The notes beneath the pieces are model-generated. The model was not told where the DNA came from, searched no databases, and saw nothing but the letters and a program-made list of their open reading frames with translations. From JALOAR01 sp041649615 (GTDB lineage Bacteria; Patescibacteriota; Minisyncoccia; UBA6257; Colwellbacteraceae): DNA of 20,442 nucleotides. The stretch lies in the NCBI GenBank assembly GCA_041649615.1, contig JBAZMT010000013.1, positions 1 to 20,442 on the forward strand, given 5' to 3'. Each line of letters starts with the position of its first letter. The first letter of the stretch is position 1. This document shows, in pieces, positions 1-9,025 of this stretch. A program made the position numbers and the translations under genes.

Positions 1-104
1 AACATCGTCCGAAGACAGTCCCCGACTTCTTCAAGGTTTCCTTCCTAGCGCGGGACATGACAGAAGAGGAACTCCTGCGCTTCACAAAGACTGGTCAGGT
101 CTAA
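1..104 (+). CDS. C-terminal end of an unidentified gene upstream of the tape measure
   Basis: Only the last 33 codons are inside the window, read from base 3 to a TAA at 102-104. The tail includes PDFFKVSFLARDMTEEELL and ends RFTKTGQV. The slot just before a tape measure gene usually holds the tail assembly chaperone pair (lambda gpG/gpGT type), the second of which is made by programmed frameshifting. Position therefore suggests such a protein, but no family motif can be recognised in so short a piece. Another frame is also open from base 2 to 115, so the reading frame is preferred on composition only. The next gene begins 17 bases after the stop, which fits co-transcription. Confidence 0.5.
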   Translation, partial: HRPKTVPDFFKVSFLARDMTEEELLRFTKTGQV

Positions 105-121
105 GCCCCGTGTGAGGTTAC

Positions 122-3100
122 ATGGTCGATTACGGCGGTGCCGTACTTCCACTTACCGTTGATGATAGTGCGCTGAAGCGTTCTCTCGCGGGGACGCTCG
201 GCTCATTCAAGGCTTTCGGTAGCCAGGTAGACGGTGTAATGGCGAACCTTGGCCGGTTCACCATTGCCGCCACGGGACTCTATGCCTTGAAGAAGGCGTT
301 TGATGCGACAACCGGCGCGGCCCTGAGCTTCAACCAACAGTTGAAGGCGACGTGGGCCGTTGCCGGTGATTTGTCTCGGGGCGAGTTGCGTGCGTTGGGC
401 GGGGAAGTCCGCTCGCTTGCCCGTCAGTTCAACATGACGGCGACCGAGGCCCAGCACGCGATGTACGAGATCAACCAGAGCGTGTTCTACGGGGCTGACG
501 CGCTCGTGATCTTGAAAGAGTCCGCCAAGGGCGCTGCGGCGGGCATGACGGATGTCTACACGGTTGCCGACATGATGACGACCGTGCTGAACGCCTACGG
601 CATGGCGGCTGAGAAGTCAGCACACGTCAATGACGTACTCTTCCAAACGGTTCTGTACGGCAAGTGTGTTGCTGGTGACACTCGCGTCCTTTTGGCAGAT
701 GGGCAATACCGCCGGATCGACTCGCTACAGGAGGGAGCAAGGGTTGTTTCATTCGAGGGACGTTCGTTCCTCCCGATGGATGCTTCCTGGGTTGACCAAG
801 GGACAAAGCCCATTGTCAAGCTAACTACACGGCTTGGCAGAACAATCAAGACGACCTGGAATCATCCATACCTAACGGAGGATGGCTGGAAGAAGGTTTC
901 AGAATTGAAACCCGGCGATGCAATTGCCGCTCCTTCCGATCTTCCGTTCTTCGGCACGAAACATGTTCCAGAGGAAGAGGCGGCATTCCTCGGACTGTGG
1001 CTCGCAGAGGGGACCGGAGGTGCGCGAACGCCAGAGTTAGCGTCTCGGTCATACGGCGAGCAGATTGCCAGTTGGGCTCCTCATTTTGGTTGTGAGGCGC
1101 GCAGGAGAGGCTCTGATCCAGACCATACGCCAGTCTATGCATTCTCTCGGGGCATTGAGTATCGTGGCAAAGACGGCAACAAGGCCATGGAGTTCCTGCG
1201 CCGCCTTGGCGTTGCTGACTCGAAGTCTGGCGACAAGTTTGTCCCCGATGAAGTCTTTACCTGGGATCGAGAGTCCCTTGCCACATTTCTCCATTGGCTA
1301 TTCAATGGAGATGGCTGGCTTACCGACTACCGAACGTACAGAACCGGGAGCGGATTTCAGCTTGGATATTGCTCCAAGTCAGAGCGACTAGTTCGTGATG
1401 TCTCGCACCTTCTTCTGAGATTCGGTGTTGTTGGCCGCATTAGACGCCGCCACGGAACAGGGGCATGGGTTTGGGAAAGCAACCGCTATGCGGAAGTGCG
1501 CCGTTTCGTTGACCAGATTGGAATTGATCGTCCGGCAGCGAAAGAAATTGTCAATCATGCCCCCAAGTATGTCCATGCCATGTGGGGCGTCATCTACTAT
1601 GACAAGATCATCTCCATCGAAGAGGTTGGAGAAGATCATGTCTACGACCTAGTCGTTCCCGCCCTCCATAACTTTGTTGCGGAAGACATCATTGCCCATA
1701 ACACGACGATGAACGAGTTGGCTACACAGTTTGGCCGACTCGCTGGCGTTGCGGCCCCGGTTGGGGCAAGTCTAGAAGAAGTCTCTGCCGCGATTGCTAC
1801 CCTGACTCGTCTCGGTATCGATACCGACACGGCGGTCACAGCTATTCGTCAGTCGCTGTTCCAGATCCTGCGTCCGTCGAAGGCGCTCAAGACGGCCATC
1901 ACCGCGCTTGGTTACACAACCGGGCGGGCGATGGTCGAATCTCTGGGCTTTGCGCAATCGCTGCAAGCCCTTGTTGACTATGGCAACTCGGCTGGGGTGG
2001 AGATGGAGTCCTTGTTCTCCAACATCCGTGCCGTCCTCGCCATTCTGCCTTTGACCTCGACGGCGGCGGGGGAGTATGCCGACGACTTGCTGCGTGTCGG
2101 GAATTCGGCAGGGGCAGCCGACACAGCATTCAAGAAGATCACATCGTCGTGGCTGTATCAGATTCAGAACCTGAAGGTCATTCTGAACGACCTCGCGGTG
2201 TCGTTCGGGCAGTTGCTAGTTCCGGCGATCCAGGCGTTCCTGAAGACGATGCAGGCGCTCTTGACGCCGCTGGCCCATGTAGCAGAGTTCCTGGGGCAGA
2301 TCGGCGGGCAACAGACTGTCGCTCTGGTCACGACTGTTGGGGCACTTAGCCTTGCCTTCGGTGGATTCGTAAAGATCCTAAACGCTGTCAGGCTGGCAAT
2401 GTGGGGCCTTATCGAAGCCGAAGGCGCGCTTTACACGGCTGGCAGGTTCCTATTCAAGGCCCCCATCAACTTCGGGATGAACGCCAGTATCCCCAAGGGG
2501 CTTGGCCTTGCCGCTCTCGGTGCATTCGGTATTGGCGCAGCGATCAAGGGCCTTACCGTCGATCTTCCCATCTATCTCGATCCGAAGGTCACTGGGGCGG
2601 AGAAGACCAAAGCGAAGCTGAAGACGGCGCTGGAGACCGGGCTTGGATCTTTCCTCGGCGGAGCCATCTTTGCCAAGATGCTTGGGGCGACATTCGGAGG
2701 AGCCGTTGCCGCCGGGATCGGTGCTGGCCTCTTCACTGCCACGATTGGCATCTACATCGCCGCCGAGATTGTCAAAGGCAAGCAGGCCGCAGAGGAAGCC
2801 GCTGCGGCCCTAGCAGCCGCGTTCACTATTCCCAAGAGCAAAGAAGAGATTGAGAAAGAGCGCACAAAGGCCGCAGTCGAACAGATCAACATCCGAGAAC
2901 TCCTGCCCTTCAAGATTGCTGACAGCATCAGAGAAGCGTCAAAGGGCTGGGAACAAAGCTCGATCCTCGCCGTTGTCGAAGACCTCATCAAGGCCAACGA
3001 GTACCTGAGTTCGTTCAAGGGGAAAGAGCGCAACTTTCTGGTTCAGCAACTCTACGGCATCGTAGACGCGATGTACGAGACCGAAGTCACGGTAGATGAC

Positions 3101-6100
3101 TTCGGTAATCGCATTCGGAAGCTGCGCACAGACTTCGAGGATGCAGCAACTTCTCCTGATACTCTCTCTACTGCCATTGACGACTTTGCCAATCAGTATC
3201 GCACTCTCGCCAAACTGACGGGCGCTCCAGCCATTGTGAAGGATGTAGCCAGCGAGATTGACATGGCTCGTTACAACTTCACGCGAATGTGGGACCAGTT
3301 GAAGGCGGGGAACCTCACAGGCGCAGAGGCGACGAAGAAGTGGGAAGAAATCACCGCAGTTGTCGATTACTGGGCAGATCAGGCCGACATTGCGGAAGCC
3401 GCTGGCTGGAAGAGCGCCGTTGCCATTCGTGCCTTCTCTGACGAACTCAATTCCTTTGTTGAGGTAGCGGACGCGACATGGGCAAAGCAGATCGATGCGC
3501 TTGTCAAGGCATGGCAAGACACGACTGCGCCAATCGAGAAGCGAATTGCCGCAGGCGAATCGCTTCAGTCTCTGCGCAAGTCTCTGGCTGAACTGGCAAC
3601 CAATCCGGTGTACGCACAGTTCAAGCAATCCCTGCTCGATCTTGTCAAGCGAATAGATGCCGCCGGACTTAGTATGGGAGACGCGGCGCAGAGCTTGGCT
3701 GTTGGCTGGAAATCGTTGCGAGAGGGGCTTCTCTCTGGCCAGCTAACCGTAGAGCAATTCTTCCAATCGCTTCTTGATCTTGCTCTAAGAACGGGCGATC
3801 TCGACGCTTCGCTTCAATGGCTCTACGACAAAGCCAAGGATCTGTCAGAAGAGCTTGGCAGAACGATCACGCTAGAAGAGGTATTCCAGATTGAACTTGG
3901 CGTGAGCGCCGATGTCGCTGCCGAGTTGTCAAGGCGGCTTGACGAAGCTGCCGATTCTGCTAGTGACTTTGCTACCCAGATGCGCAACGCAGGTGCTGGC
4001 ATCGCCAGCATGATTGGCGATCTAAACTCGTTGATGGATCAGGCTCTCGCCAGCATGGCAAAAGCCGAGACAGTTGGCGAATGGGGAGACCTGTACGGGC
4101 AATTTGAGAGCATTGTTGGCGAGGGCCAGAGTCAGCGAGAGCGATACGAGAGAATGTTTGTCAACCCCGATCCGGGGTTCATGGCGTGGGTCAACGAGAC
4201 GCCAGCGCGTCAGGCTGAGTACGAAGCCGCGCGGGATGCCGCAAGAGCCGCAGCAACTGAGTGGCAGCAATTGCCCGGGACGATTGGGCAGACAAACGCC
4301 GATGTTGCTGCAGAGCAAGAGCGTCTTGCCGAAGAAGCTGCGCGTGCAGCAAGAGAAGCCGCATCGGCCGCCGCTCAAGCCGCTCAAGATGCAGCTCAAG
4401 CCGCGTCTGACGCTGCTGACGCCATGCAGGAGGCTTTCCGTGACCAGTTCCTGAATCCAGTCAAGAAGGCGATGGAGTCAGGTGATTGGTTTGCCTCTGC
4501 TGAGACGATTCGCGCCATGGCAAATGCCCGTGAGCAGTATGTCAAGATGGCGCAATCCCTGTCCGACGCCAACGGGGAGCATATCGACGAAGCCGAAGTC
4601 TTGGAGCTTCTTATCCAGTCCTATAGCGAGCTTCTCAGTGCGCTTGACAATGAGATCAAGTGGATGCAGATCGCGGGTGAGGACGCGACCGAGCTAGAGA
4701 AGCTGAAGACACAGATCGAGAATCTATTCGATCCGCTCGGTGGACTGAAGAACAAGATCGAGGAGATTCTTGGCATCAAGAACCCGCTACCCGGCGCGAC
4801 CAGCGCATCATTCCGAAAGATCCTCGATGCGATGTATTCCAACGGTTACGACAGTGGCGGGCTAGTTCCTGGATCGGGAAGTGGGGACATCGTTCCAGCG
4901 ATGCTGGAGCCGGGTGAATTTGTCATTCCGCGCTGGATGATGGCAATTCCTGGCATTGGTGGCCTGATTCGTCGTGTTTGGACACGCGGCAAGAGGATGC
5001 AAAGTGGTGGCTGTGTCGGCGGAGTTTGCCCGGTTCCGTGGGATATCGATGTCAATACGCCGACAGCCCCAACTGTTGATCTCGCGCCCGCATTGAACAA
5101 CGTTGCCGCAGCAGCTAATAGAGCCGCTGCGAGCGTGTCAGCCATGACTGGCTCATGCAACAGTTGCCAGAAAGCCCAACAGCAAGCCGCGCAGTCTGCG
5201 ACGGACTATTCCGAGGAAGTCACTGTTGCCGTAGAGGCCGTCAAGACAGACTGGGAAGCCCTCCTCCAGCGCAACTTGGCAGACGCAGAGCCAGGATCGG
5301 GAGGGTGGGATCTCGCTTACTCCAGTGCGAAGGACTTCATTGCCGCAATCGAGCAACTGATCTCTGAGTTCGATTACCTCGGGTACGACACCACAAAGCT
5401 GCGTGAACACCTCGCCGCCGAAGAGGCCGAACTTAGGAAGATACCAGAAGCCCTTATCGCGTTCCGCAACAATCTTGAGCGATACGGCACGGACATCAAG
5501 GACTTTATTCTCGCCGTCTTTCCAGAGGACATGGCGTCTACCATAAACGCCTTCTTCTCGGCGATGCAGGAAGTAGCAAGCATCAACCCGGCTCACATCA
5601 AGCAGGGGCTTACGTTCCTCAAGAGCGGGCTCACCGATATTGGTCTCGCCATTGTTGGGATGTTCCGTGGGGTCTCTGGCGAGCAGACACAGGCTGGGTT
5701 TGCTGCTGGCGGAGCGTCCGTGCTCTCTGGCATTGGGAGTCTGCTCACGGGCAATGTTCTTGGTGTTGTTACAAGCGTCATCGGTGTCTTCTCGGCGATT
5801 GGCGATTACGTGAAGAAGAAGCGCGAGGAGATGAAGAAGAAGATCCAGCAGATGCTTGAAGTGGCGTGGGATGCTGCTCGCTGGATTGCGACTGCGGCTT
5901 ACAAGACTGGTCGGCTCATCGTCACGGTGCTGGGGAAGATTGTCAGTGTCTTTGGATGGGTGGCGGGGAAAGTCGCCAACGCTGCTTCTGCTGTTATCTC
6001 AATGCTTGGCGATGCGGTTGGCGGGGCTTATGGTGCTGTCGGGAAAGGGATCTCTTCCGCATTCCAGCGTCTTGTTGAAGTGTCAACCACGCTCGCAGAC

Positions 6101-9025
6101 AGATTCCGTAGCCTAATCACAAGCATTGATGCCTACACCGAGATTCAGTCGGCGCTATCTGAATTGCAGAAGAGCATCTTTAGTGCGCTGTTCTCCTTCC
6201 TAAGCCCCATTGCCACCATTCTAAAGAAGATCGTTGGGCTATACGAAGACGAAGCCGAGGCGCTTGGGACATCGCTAAACGTCCCCACGGGCTACAAGGT
6301 AACGGCGGCAGAGTGGAAGGCGGCGACTCCGGGCGAACCGGGCATCAAGAAGGGTGCAGAAGAGGAAGAGACCTGGATTGAGAAGCTGCTGACAAAGTTC
6401 AAGGACGCTATCGAAGCGGCCATTGCTCCGTTCAAGAAGTTCTTTGATCTCATGGCAGAGATTGCCGAGATTGTTGGCCCGGCGATTCTTCAGGGACTTC
6501 TTCCGGCTCTCGGGAACTTCGGGAACGCTTTGGTCGAACTGGCAAACCAGATCAAGTCAGAGCTTGTCCCGTTGCTGACGAAGCACTTGCCGGGAATCAT
6601 CGAAGGGGCATTTGACTTCTTCTTCGATGCCCTTCTAGCTGCCGCGAATGGTCTTGTGATTGTGCTCAAGGGCACGCTCCCTGAGATCGAGAAAGCCTTT
6701 TTGGCTCTCGGAAAGTTTGGCGACACGCTCATTGTATTCACGGCCGAGATTGCCAAAGCAGTCACTCCAACGCTCGCTGCCTTTGTCGCTGGGATTGCTA
6801 CGCTCATTGATCGTATCAGTGTCGAACTGATGCCTGTTCTGACGAAGTATCTCCCAGCGGCGCTGAACGAGGTTGCCAAACTCACGAGCACCGTTCTTCT
6901 GTCGGCGTGGAACACTCTGCTCAACATCGTTCTGGCCGTCATCCCGCAGCTACAGGGATTTGGGGCGGAGATTGGGAAGCTATCTCTGTCTGTTCCCAAG
7001 CTGTTCGCAGAGATCGGCAATGCCATCACCCCGATCATTGTTGCTGCTGTTGGCGCGTTCACGGAGCTATTGAAGAGGATCAACACCGAACTCATTCCTG
7101 CGCTATCAGGGAAGCTCGCCCCGGCAATTACCGGGATTGCGACGCTCCTAAGTGGGGCATTCTTTGGTGCCGTGAATAGTGTCTTGACGGTTCTGGTTGG
7201 GGTGATTCCAAACCTCTCTGCCTTTGGTGCCAGTCTAGGGACCATCGGAAAGCAGCTTCCAGAACTGTTCAGTGCCATAGCTGCGAAGATCACCCCGTCT
7301 GTTCAGGCGCTCATTGATTCATTCACTGCCCTGTCTGGGCGCATTAGCAAGGAACTGATCCCGGCGCTGATTACCAACCTGCCAACGATCCTTGCCAACT
7401 TTCTGACCATCATCAAGGGACTGTTCGACGGAATCTCTAACTCTGTCGTAACGGCGCTGACGAAACTCTTGCCGTCGCTGACTGCCCTATCGACAAGTCT
7501 TGTCAAGCTGTCTGCCACATTCGAGCCGCTGATTACCAAGATCACTGACCAGCTAGTGCCTGTTCTCGAATACTGGATTGGCGAGATCACGAAGCTAGTG
7601 GACTCGATCACCACAGACCTTATGCCGGTGATTCAAGATACCCTACCGGCGATTCTTGAAGGCGCTGCGAATCTGCTCGGTGGGAGCATAACAGGAATCG
7701 GCAAGCTGATCTCGGACACGTTCAAGAACACTTTGCCTGGTCTATCTACTCTGTTTACTACGCTAGGCGAGACCGGCAAGCAACTTCCGGGGCTGTTCTC
7801 ATCGCTGGCAACAGCTCTCTCGCCCGTCATCAACACTGTTACCTATGCGTTGAATGGGCTAGGGCAATGGATCAACAAGACTCTCTTGCCTGATCTACAG
7901 ACCTTCTTTGGCAACTTTAGCAAGTGGTGGCAGGCCGAGGCTGATCCATTCCTGAAAGAGAAAGTTTTCCCGAAACTCAGCGAGTGGGGTAATCAGCTCT
8001 ACACGTTCTTCAAGGAAAAGGTTCTGCCTTTCTTGCAGAACAAGGTCTGGCCGTTCTTCGAGAACAAGCTATGGCCACTCATCGAGAAGTTCGGGGACAA
8101 GCTCATCACGGTCCTTACCAAGTTGTTCGATGTCATTGACAAGCATTGGCCGATAATCGAGGAGTGGCTGGCAAACAAGCTAGAGAAGTGGCTTGATGGT
8201 CTCTTGCAGAACATCAACAAGCTAACGGGTGCAATCGGGTTGCTCGAAGGGCCGTTTGGATGGTTGAAGACAGCATTCAAGAACTTCTGCGACTGGCTTA
8301 CCAATCTATTTGGTGGCAGCAAAGTCACGAATGCTTTGCCCGTTGCCCTTCAAGATGCTGTGAAGCAAGTGCAGGAGCAATCAAGCAGTTCTAGCGGGTC
8401 TGGCACTGTATCAGGAAAGAAGTACGAAACCATAGACACGACATCGGACTCTGGAACGACAAGCGGATCTGGAACGACAAGCGGATCTGGCACAACAAAA
8501 GACCCCGATGTATGGTCAATCTCGACGTCTGGCTCGTTCAGTACCTCGTCCAAGTGGAACGGGAAGACTCTCTACGAGTGGCTCGCGGGGATTGGAATCG
8601 GCACTGATCTCGCCAACAAGATTGCTGGTGCTTGGCACAGCATTGGCAAGGGCGATGCGCTTCTCGCCTGGCTGGTCCAGCATGAAGTCGGCTCCAAGTC
8701 TGCGCTGAAGAGTCTCTTTGCCGCCGGGCACCCGGCAGGGATTACGTCATCGGACTATTCTTGGGCACCATTTTCCGTTCCCGGTCTAAAGAAAGGCGGC
8801 TTCACCCTCTCTGAGGGTCTGGCCTACCTCCACAAGCACGAGTACGTTCTCCCTGCGAAGACAGCGAGTCTTGCTGCGGCTGGGATCAGCGGCAACATTG
8901 TTGTTGAGAGCTACACGATCTTGGACGGCAAGATCGTTGCTGAGTCTGTCAACAAGGTCAACGCAAGCCGCGAGACACGGGCCACGGGCGGGCCAGGCGG
9001 TCGCCGCTGGAGTCGATGGGGATGA
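122..9025 (+). CDS. Intein-containing phage tail tape measure protein
   Basis: This is a giant tail tape measure protein of 2967 residues, or 2621 after intein removal. It would sit inside the tail tube, set tail length and help DNA entry. The N-terminal core (about residues 5-180 and 528-720) resembles the TP901-type minor tail family, with the downstream flank TTMNELATQFGRLAGVAAPV and then SLEEVSAAIATLTRLGI. Hydrophobic, Gly/Ala-rich segments follow at about 730-930, then an Ala-rich coiled-coil-like stretch at about 1403-1445. A GG-L-V-P...EPGEFVI motif lies at 1579-1602. Five 88-residue repeats start at residue 2148, a Ser/Gly/Thr linker lies near 2755-2795, and a second GGF...EYVLPAK motif lies at about 2892-2913. 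The ATG at 122 has GAGG at 114-117 as its ribosome site. The stop overlaps the next gene by ATGA. Cysteines are almost absent outside the intein except for a cluster at 1631-1682. Family assignment is confident; the N-terminal boundary is likely. Confidence 0.93.
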   Translation: MVDYGGAVLPLTVDDSALKRSLAGTLGSFKAFGSQVDGVMANLGRFTIAATGLYALKKAFDATTGAALSFNQQLKATWAVAGDLSRGELRALGGEVRSLARQFNMTATEAQHAMYEINQSVFYGADALVILKESAKGAAAGMTDVYTVADMMTTVLNAYGMAAEKSAHVNDVLFQTVLYGKCVAGDTRVLLADGQYRRIDSLQEGARVVSFEGRSFLPMDASWVDQGTKPIVKLTTRLGRTIKTTWNHPYLTEDGWKKVSELKPGDAIAAPSDLPFFGTKHVPEEEAAFLGLWLAEGTGGARTPELASRSYGEQIASWAPHFGCEARRRGSDPDHTPVYAFSRGIEYRGKDGNKAMEFLRRLGVADSKSGDKFVPDEVFTWDRESLATFLHWLFNGDGWLTDYRTYRTGSGFQLGYCSKSERLVRDVSHLLLRFGVVGRIRRRHGTGAWVWESNRYAEVRRFVDQIGIDRPAAKEIVNHAPKYVHAMWGVIYYDKIISIEEVGEDHVYDLVVPALHNFVAEDIIAHNTTMNELATQFGRLAGVAAPVGASLEEVSAAIATLTRLGIDTDTAVTAIRQSLFQILRPSKALKTAITALGYTTGRAMVESLGFAQSLQALVDYGNSAGVEMESLFSNIRAVLAILPLTSTAAGEYADDLLRVGNSAGAADTAFKKITSSWLYQIQNLKVILNDLAVSFGQLLVPAIQAFLKTMQALLTPLAHVAEFLGQIGGQQTVALVTTVGALSLAFGGFVKILNAVRLAMWGLIEAEGALYTAGRFLFKAPINFGMNASIPKGLGLAALGAFGIGAAIKGLTVDLPIYLDPKVTGAEKTKAKLKTALETGLGSFLGGAIFAKMLGATFGGAVAAGIGAGLFTATIGIYIAAEIVKGKQAAEEAAAALAAAFTIPKSKEEIEKERTKAAVEQINIRELLPFKIADSIREASKGWEQSSILAVVEDLIKANEYLSSFKGKERNFLVQQLYGIVDAMYETEVTVDDFGNRIRKLRTDFEDAATSPDTLSTAIDDFANQYRTLAKLTGAPAIVKDVASEIDMARYNFTRMWDQLKAGNLTGAEATKKWEEITAVVDYWADQADIAEAAGWKSAVAIRAFSDELNSFVEVADATWAKQIDALVKAWQDTTAPIEKRIAAGESLQSLRKSLAELATNPVYAQFKQSLLDLVKRIDAAGLSMGDAAQSLAVGWKSLREGLLSGQLTVEQFFQSLLDLALRTGDLDASLQWLYDKAKDLSEELGRTITLEEVFQIELGVSADVAAELSRRLDEAADSASDFATQMRNAGAGIASMIGDLNSLMDQALASMAKAETVGEWGDLYGQFESIVGEGQSQRERYERMFVNPDPGFMAWVNETPARQAEYEAARDAARAAATEWQQLPGTIGQTNADVAAEQERLAEEAARAAREAASAAAQAAQDAAQAASDAADAMQEAFRDQFLNPVKKAMESGDWFASAETIRAMANAREQYVKMAQSLSDANGEHIDEAEVLELLIQSYSELLSALDNEIKWMQIAGEDATELEKLKTQIENLFDPLGGLKNKIEEILGIKNPLPGATSASFRKILDAMYSNGYDSGGLVPGSGSGDIVPAMLEPGEFVIPRWMMAIPGIGGLIRRVWTRGKRMQSGGCVGGVCPVPWDIDVNTPTAPTVDLAPALNNVAAAANRAAASVSAMTGSCNSCQKAQQQAAQSATDYSEEVTVAVEAVKTDWEALLQRNLADAEPGSGGWDLAYSSAKDFIAAIEQLISEFDYLGYDTTKLREHLAAEEAELRKIPEALIAFRNNLERYGTDIKDFILAVFPEDMASTINAFFSAMQEVASINPAHIKQGLTFLKSGLTDIGLAIVGMFRGVSGEQTQAGFAAGGASVLSGIGSLLTGNVLGVVTSVIGVFSAIGDYVKKKREEMKKKIQQMLEVAWDAARWIATAAYKTGRLIVTVLGKIVSVFGWVAGKVANAASAVISMLGDAVGGAYGAVGKGISSAFQRLVEVSTTLADRFRSLITSIDAYTEIQSALSELQKSIFSALFSFLSPIATILKKIVGLYEDEAEALGTSLNVPTGYKVTAAEWKAATPGEPGIKKGAEEEETWIEKLLTKFKDAIEAAIAPFKKFFDLMAEIAEIVGPAILQGLLPALGNFGNALVELANQIKSELVPLLTKHLPGIIEGAFDFFFDALLAAANGLVIVLKGTLPEIEKAFLALGKFGDTLIVFTAEIAKAVTPTLAAFVAGIATLIDRISVELMPVLTKYLPAALNEVAKLTSTVLLSAWNTLLNIVLAVIPQLQGFGAEIGKLSLSVPKLFAEIGNAITPIIVAAVGAFTELLKRINTELIPALSGKLAPAITGIATLLSGAFFGAVNSVLTVLVGVIPNLSAFGASLGTIGKQLPELFSAIAAKITPSVQALIDSFTALSGRISKELIPALITNLPTILANFLTIIKGLFDGISNSVVTALTKLLPSLTALSTSLVKLSATFEPLITKITDQLVPVLEYWIGEITKLVDSITTDLMPVIQDTLPAILEGAANLLGGSITGIGKLISDTFKNTLPGLSTLFTTLGETGKQLPGLFSSLATALSPVINTVTYALNGLGQWINKTLLPDLQTFFGNFSKWWQAEADPFLKEKVFPKLSEWGNQLYTFFKEKVLPFLQNKVWPFFENKLWPLIEKFGDKLITVLTKLFDVIDKHWPIIEEWLANKLEKWLDGLLQNINKLTGAIGLLEGPFGWLKTAFKNFCDWLTNLFGGSKVTNALPVALQDAVKQVQEQSSSSSGSGTVSGKKYETIDTTSDSGTTSGSGTTSGSGTTKDPDVWSISTSGSFSTSSKWNGKTLYEWLAGIGIGTDLANKIAGAWHSIGKGDALLAWLVQHEVGSKSALKSLFAAGHPAGITSSDYSWAPFSVPGLKKGGFTLSEGLAYLHKHEYVLPAKTASLAAAGISGNIVVESYTILDGKIVAESVNKVNASRETRATGGPGGRRWSRWG
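665..1702 (+). mobile_element. Mini-gene intein with LAGLIDADG homing endonuclease, inside the tape measure
   Basis: In-frame insert of 346 residues (tape measure residues 182-527). It begins with Cys1 in block A (CVAGDTRVLLADG). Block B has the TxxH signature in TIKTTWNHPYLT. Block F is VYDLVVPALHNFVAEDI, and it ends at His-Asn followed by extein Thr (splice junction HN/T). Two LAGLIDADG-type helices are visible: FLGLWLAEG at 986-1012 and FLHWLFNGDG at 1286-1315. Acidic residues occupy the expected places (Glu in the first, Asp in the second), so the endonuclease may be active. All splicing residues appear present: Cys1, the block B His, the penultimate His, the terminal Asn and a Thr at +1. 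The flanking extein, LYGK then TTMNEL, rejoins into the conserved tape measure core. Homing would target intein-free alleles of the same gene in related phages. Confidence 0.93.
6563..7882 (+). repeat. Five tandem 88-residue helical repeats in the tape measure
   Basis: Five consecutive units of exactly 264 bases start at 6563, 6827, 7091, 7355 and 7619. Each opens with a variant of LxPxLxxxLP (LVPLLTKHLP, LMPVLTKYLP, LIPALSGKLA, LIPALITNLP, LMPVIQDTLP). Each carries a mid-unit proline near position 40 and ends with a Lys/Arg/Asp-Ile-Asn/Ser/Thr type segment before the next Leu. The DNA copies have diverged strongly, so the period survives at protein level only. A degraded sixth unit starts at LLPDLQTF, and a partial one (GPAILQGLLPALGNFGNALV) precedes the first. 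In tape measure proteins such units are helical and add fixed increments to tail length; that role is inferred here. Confidence 0.85.
7952..8083 (+). repeat. Short Pro-containing octad repeats in the tape measure
   Basis: Three adjacent eight-residue units, KEKVLPFL, QNKVWPFF and ENKLWPLI, run from 8012 to 8083. A fourth related copy, KEKVFPKL, starts at 7955. The shared pattern is x-x-Lys-Val/Leu-x-Pro-x-hydrophobic. They follow the 88-residue repeats directly and probably form a short, kinked amphipathic helix. Function is unknown. Confidence 0.6.
8450..8497 (+). repeat. 18-bp tandem direct repeat coding a Ser/Gly/Thr linker
   Basis: Two identical copies of an 18-base unit lie at 8450-8467 and 8468-8485, with a partial third copy to 8497. 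They encode SGTTSG-type repeats within a low-complexity linker (about residues 2755-2795) near the tape measure C-terminus. The exact DNA identity points to recent slippage, so copy number is likely to vary between related phages. Confidence 0.85.

Noticed and set aside
1..121. Programmed frameshift site of a tail assembly chaperone
   Set aside because: The position would fit and two frames are open, but no slippery heptamer is visible in these bases, and the upstream gene is missing.
6490..7293. Reverse-strand ORF of 267 codons opposite the tape measure repeats
   Set aside because: It lies wholly inside the well-supported tape measure gene, and its Ser/Ala-rich translation has no recognisable domain. 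It is a shadow frame, as is 2939-3628.
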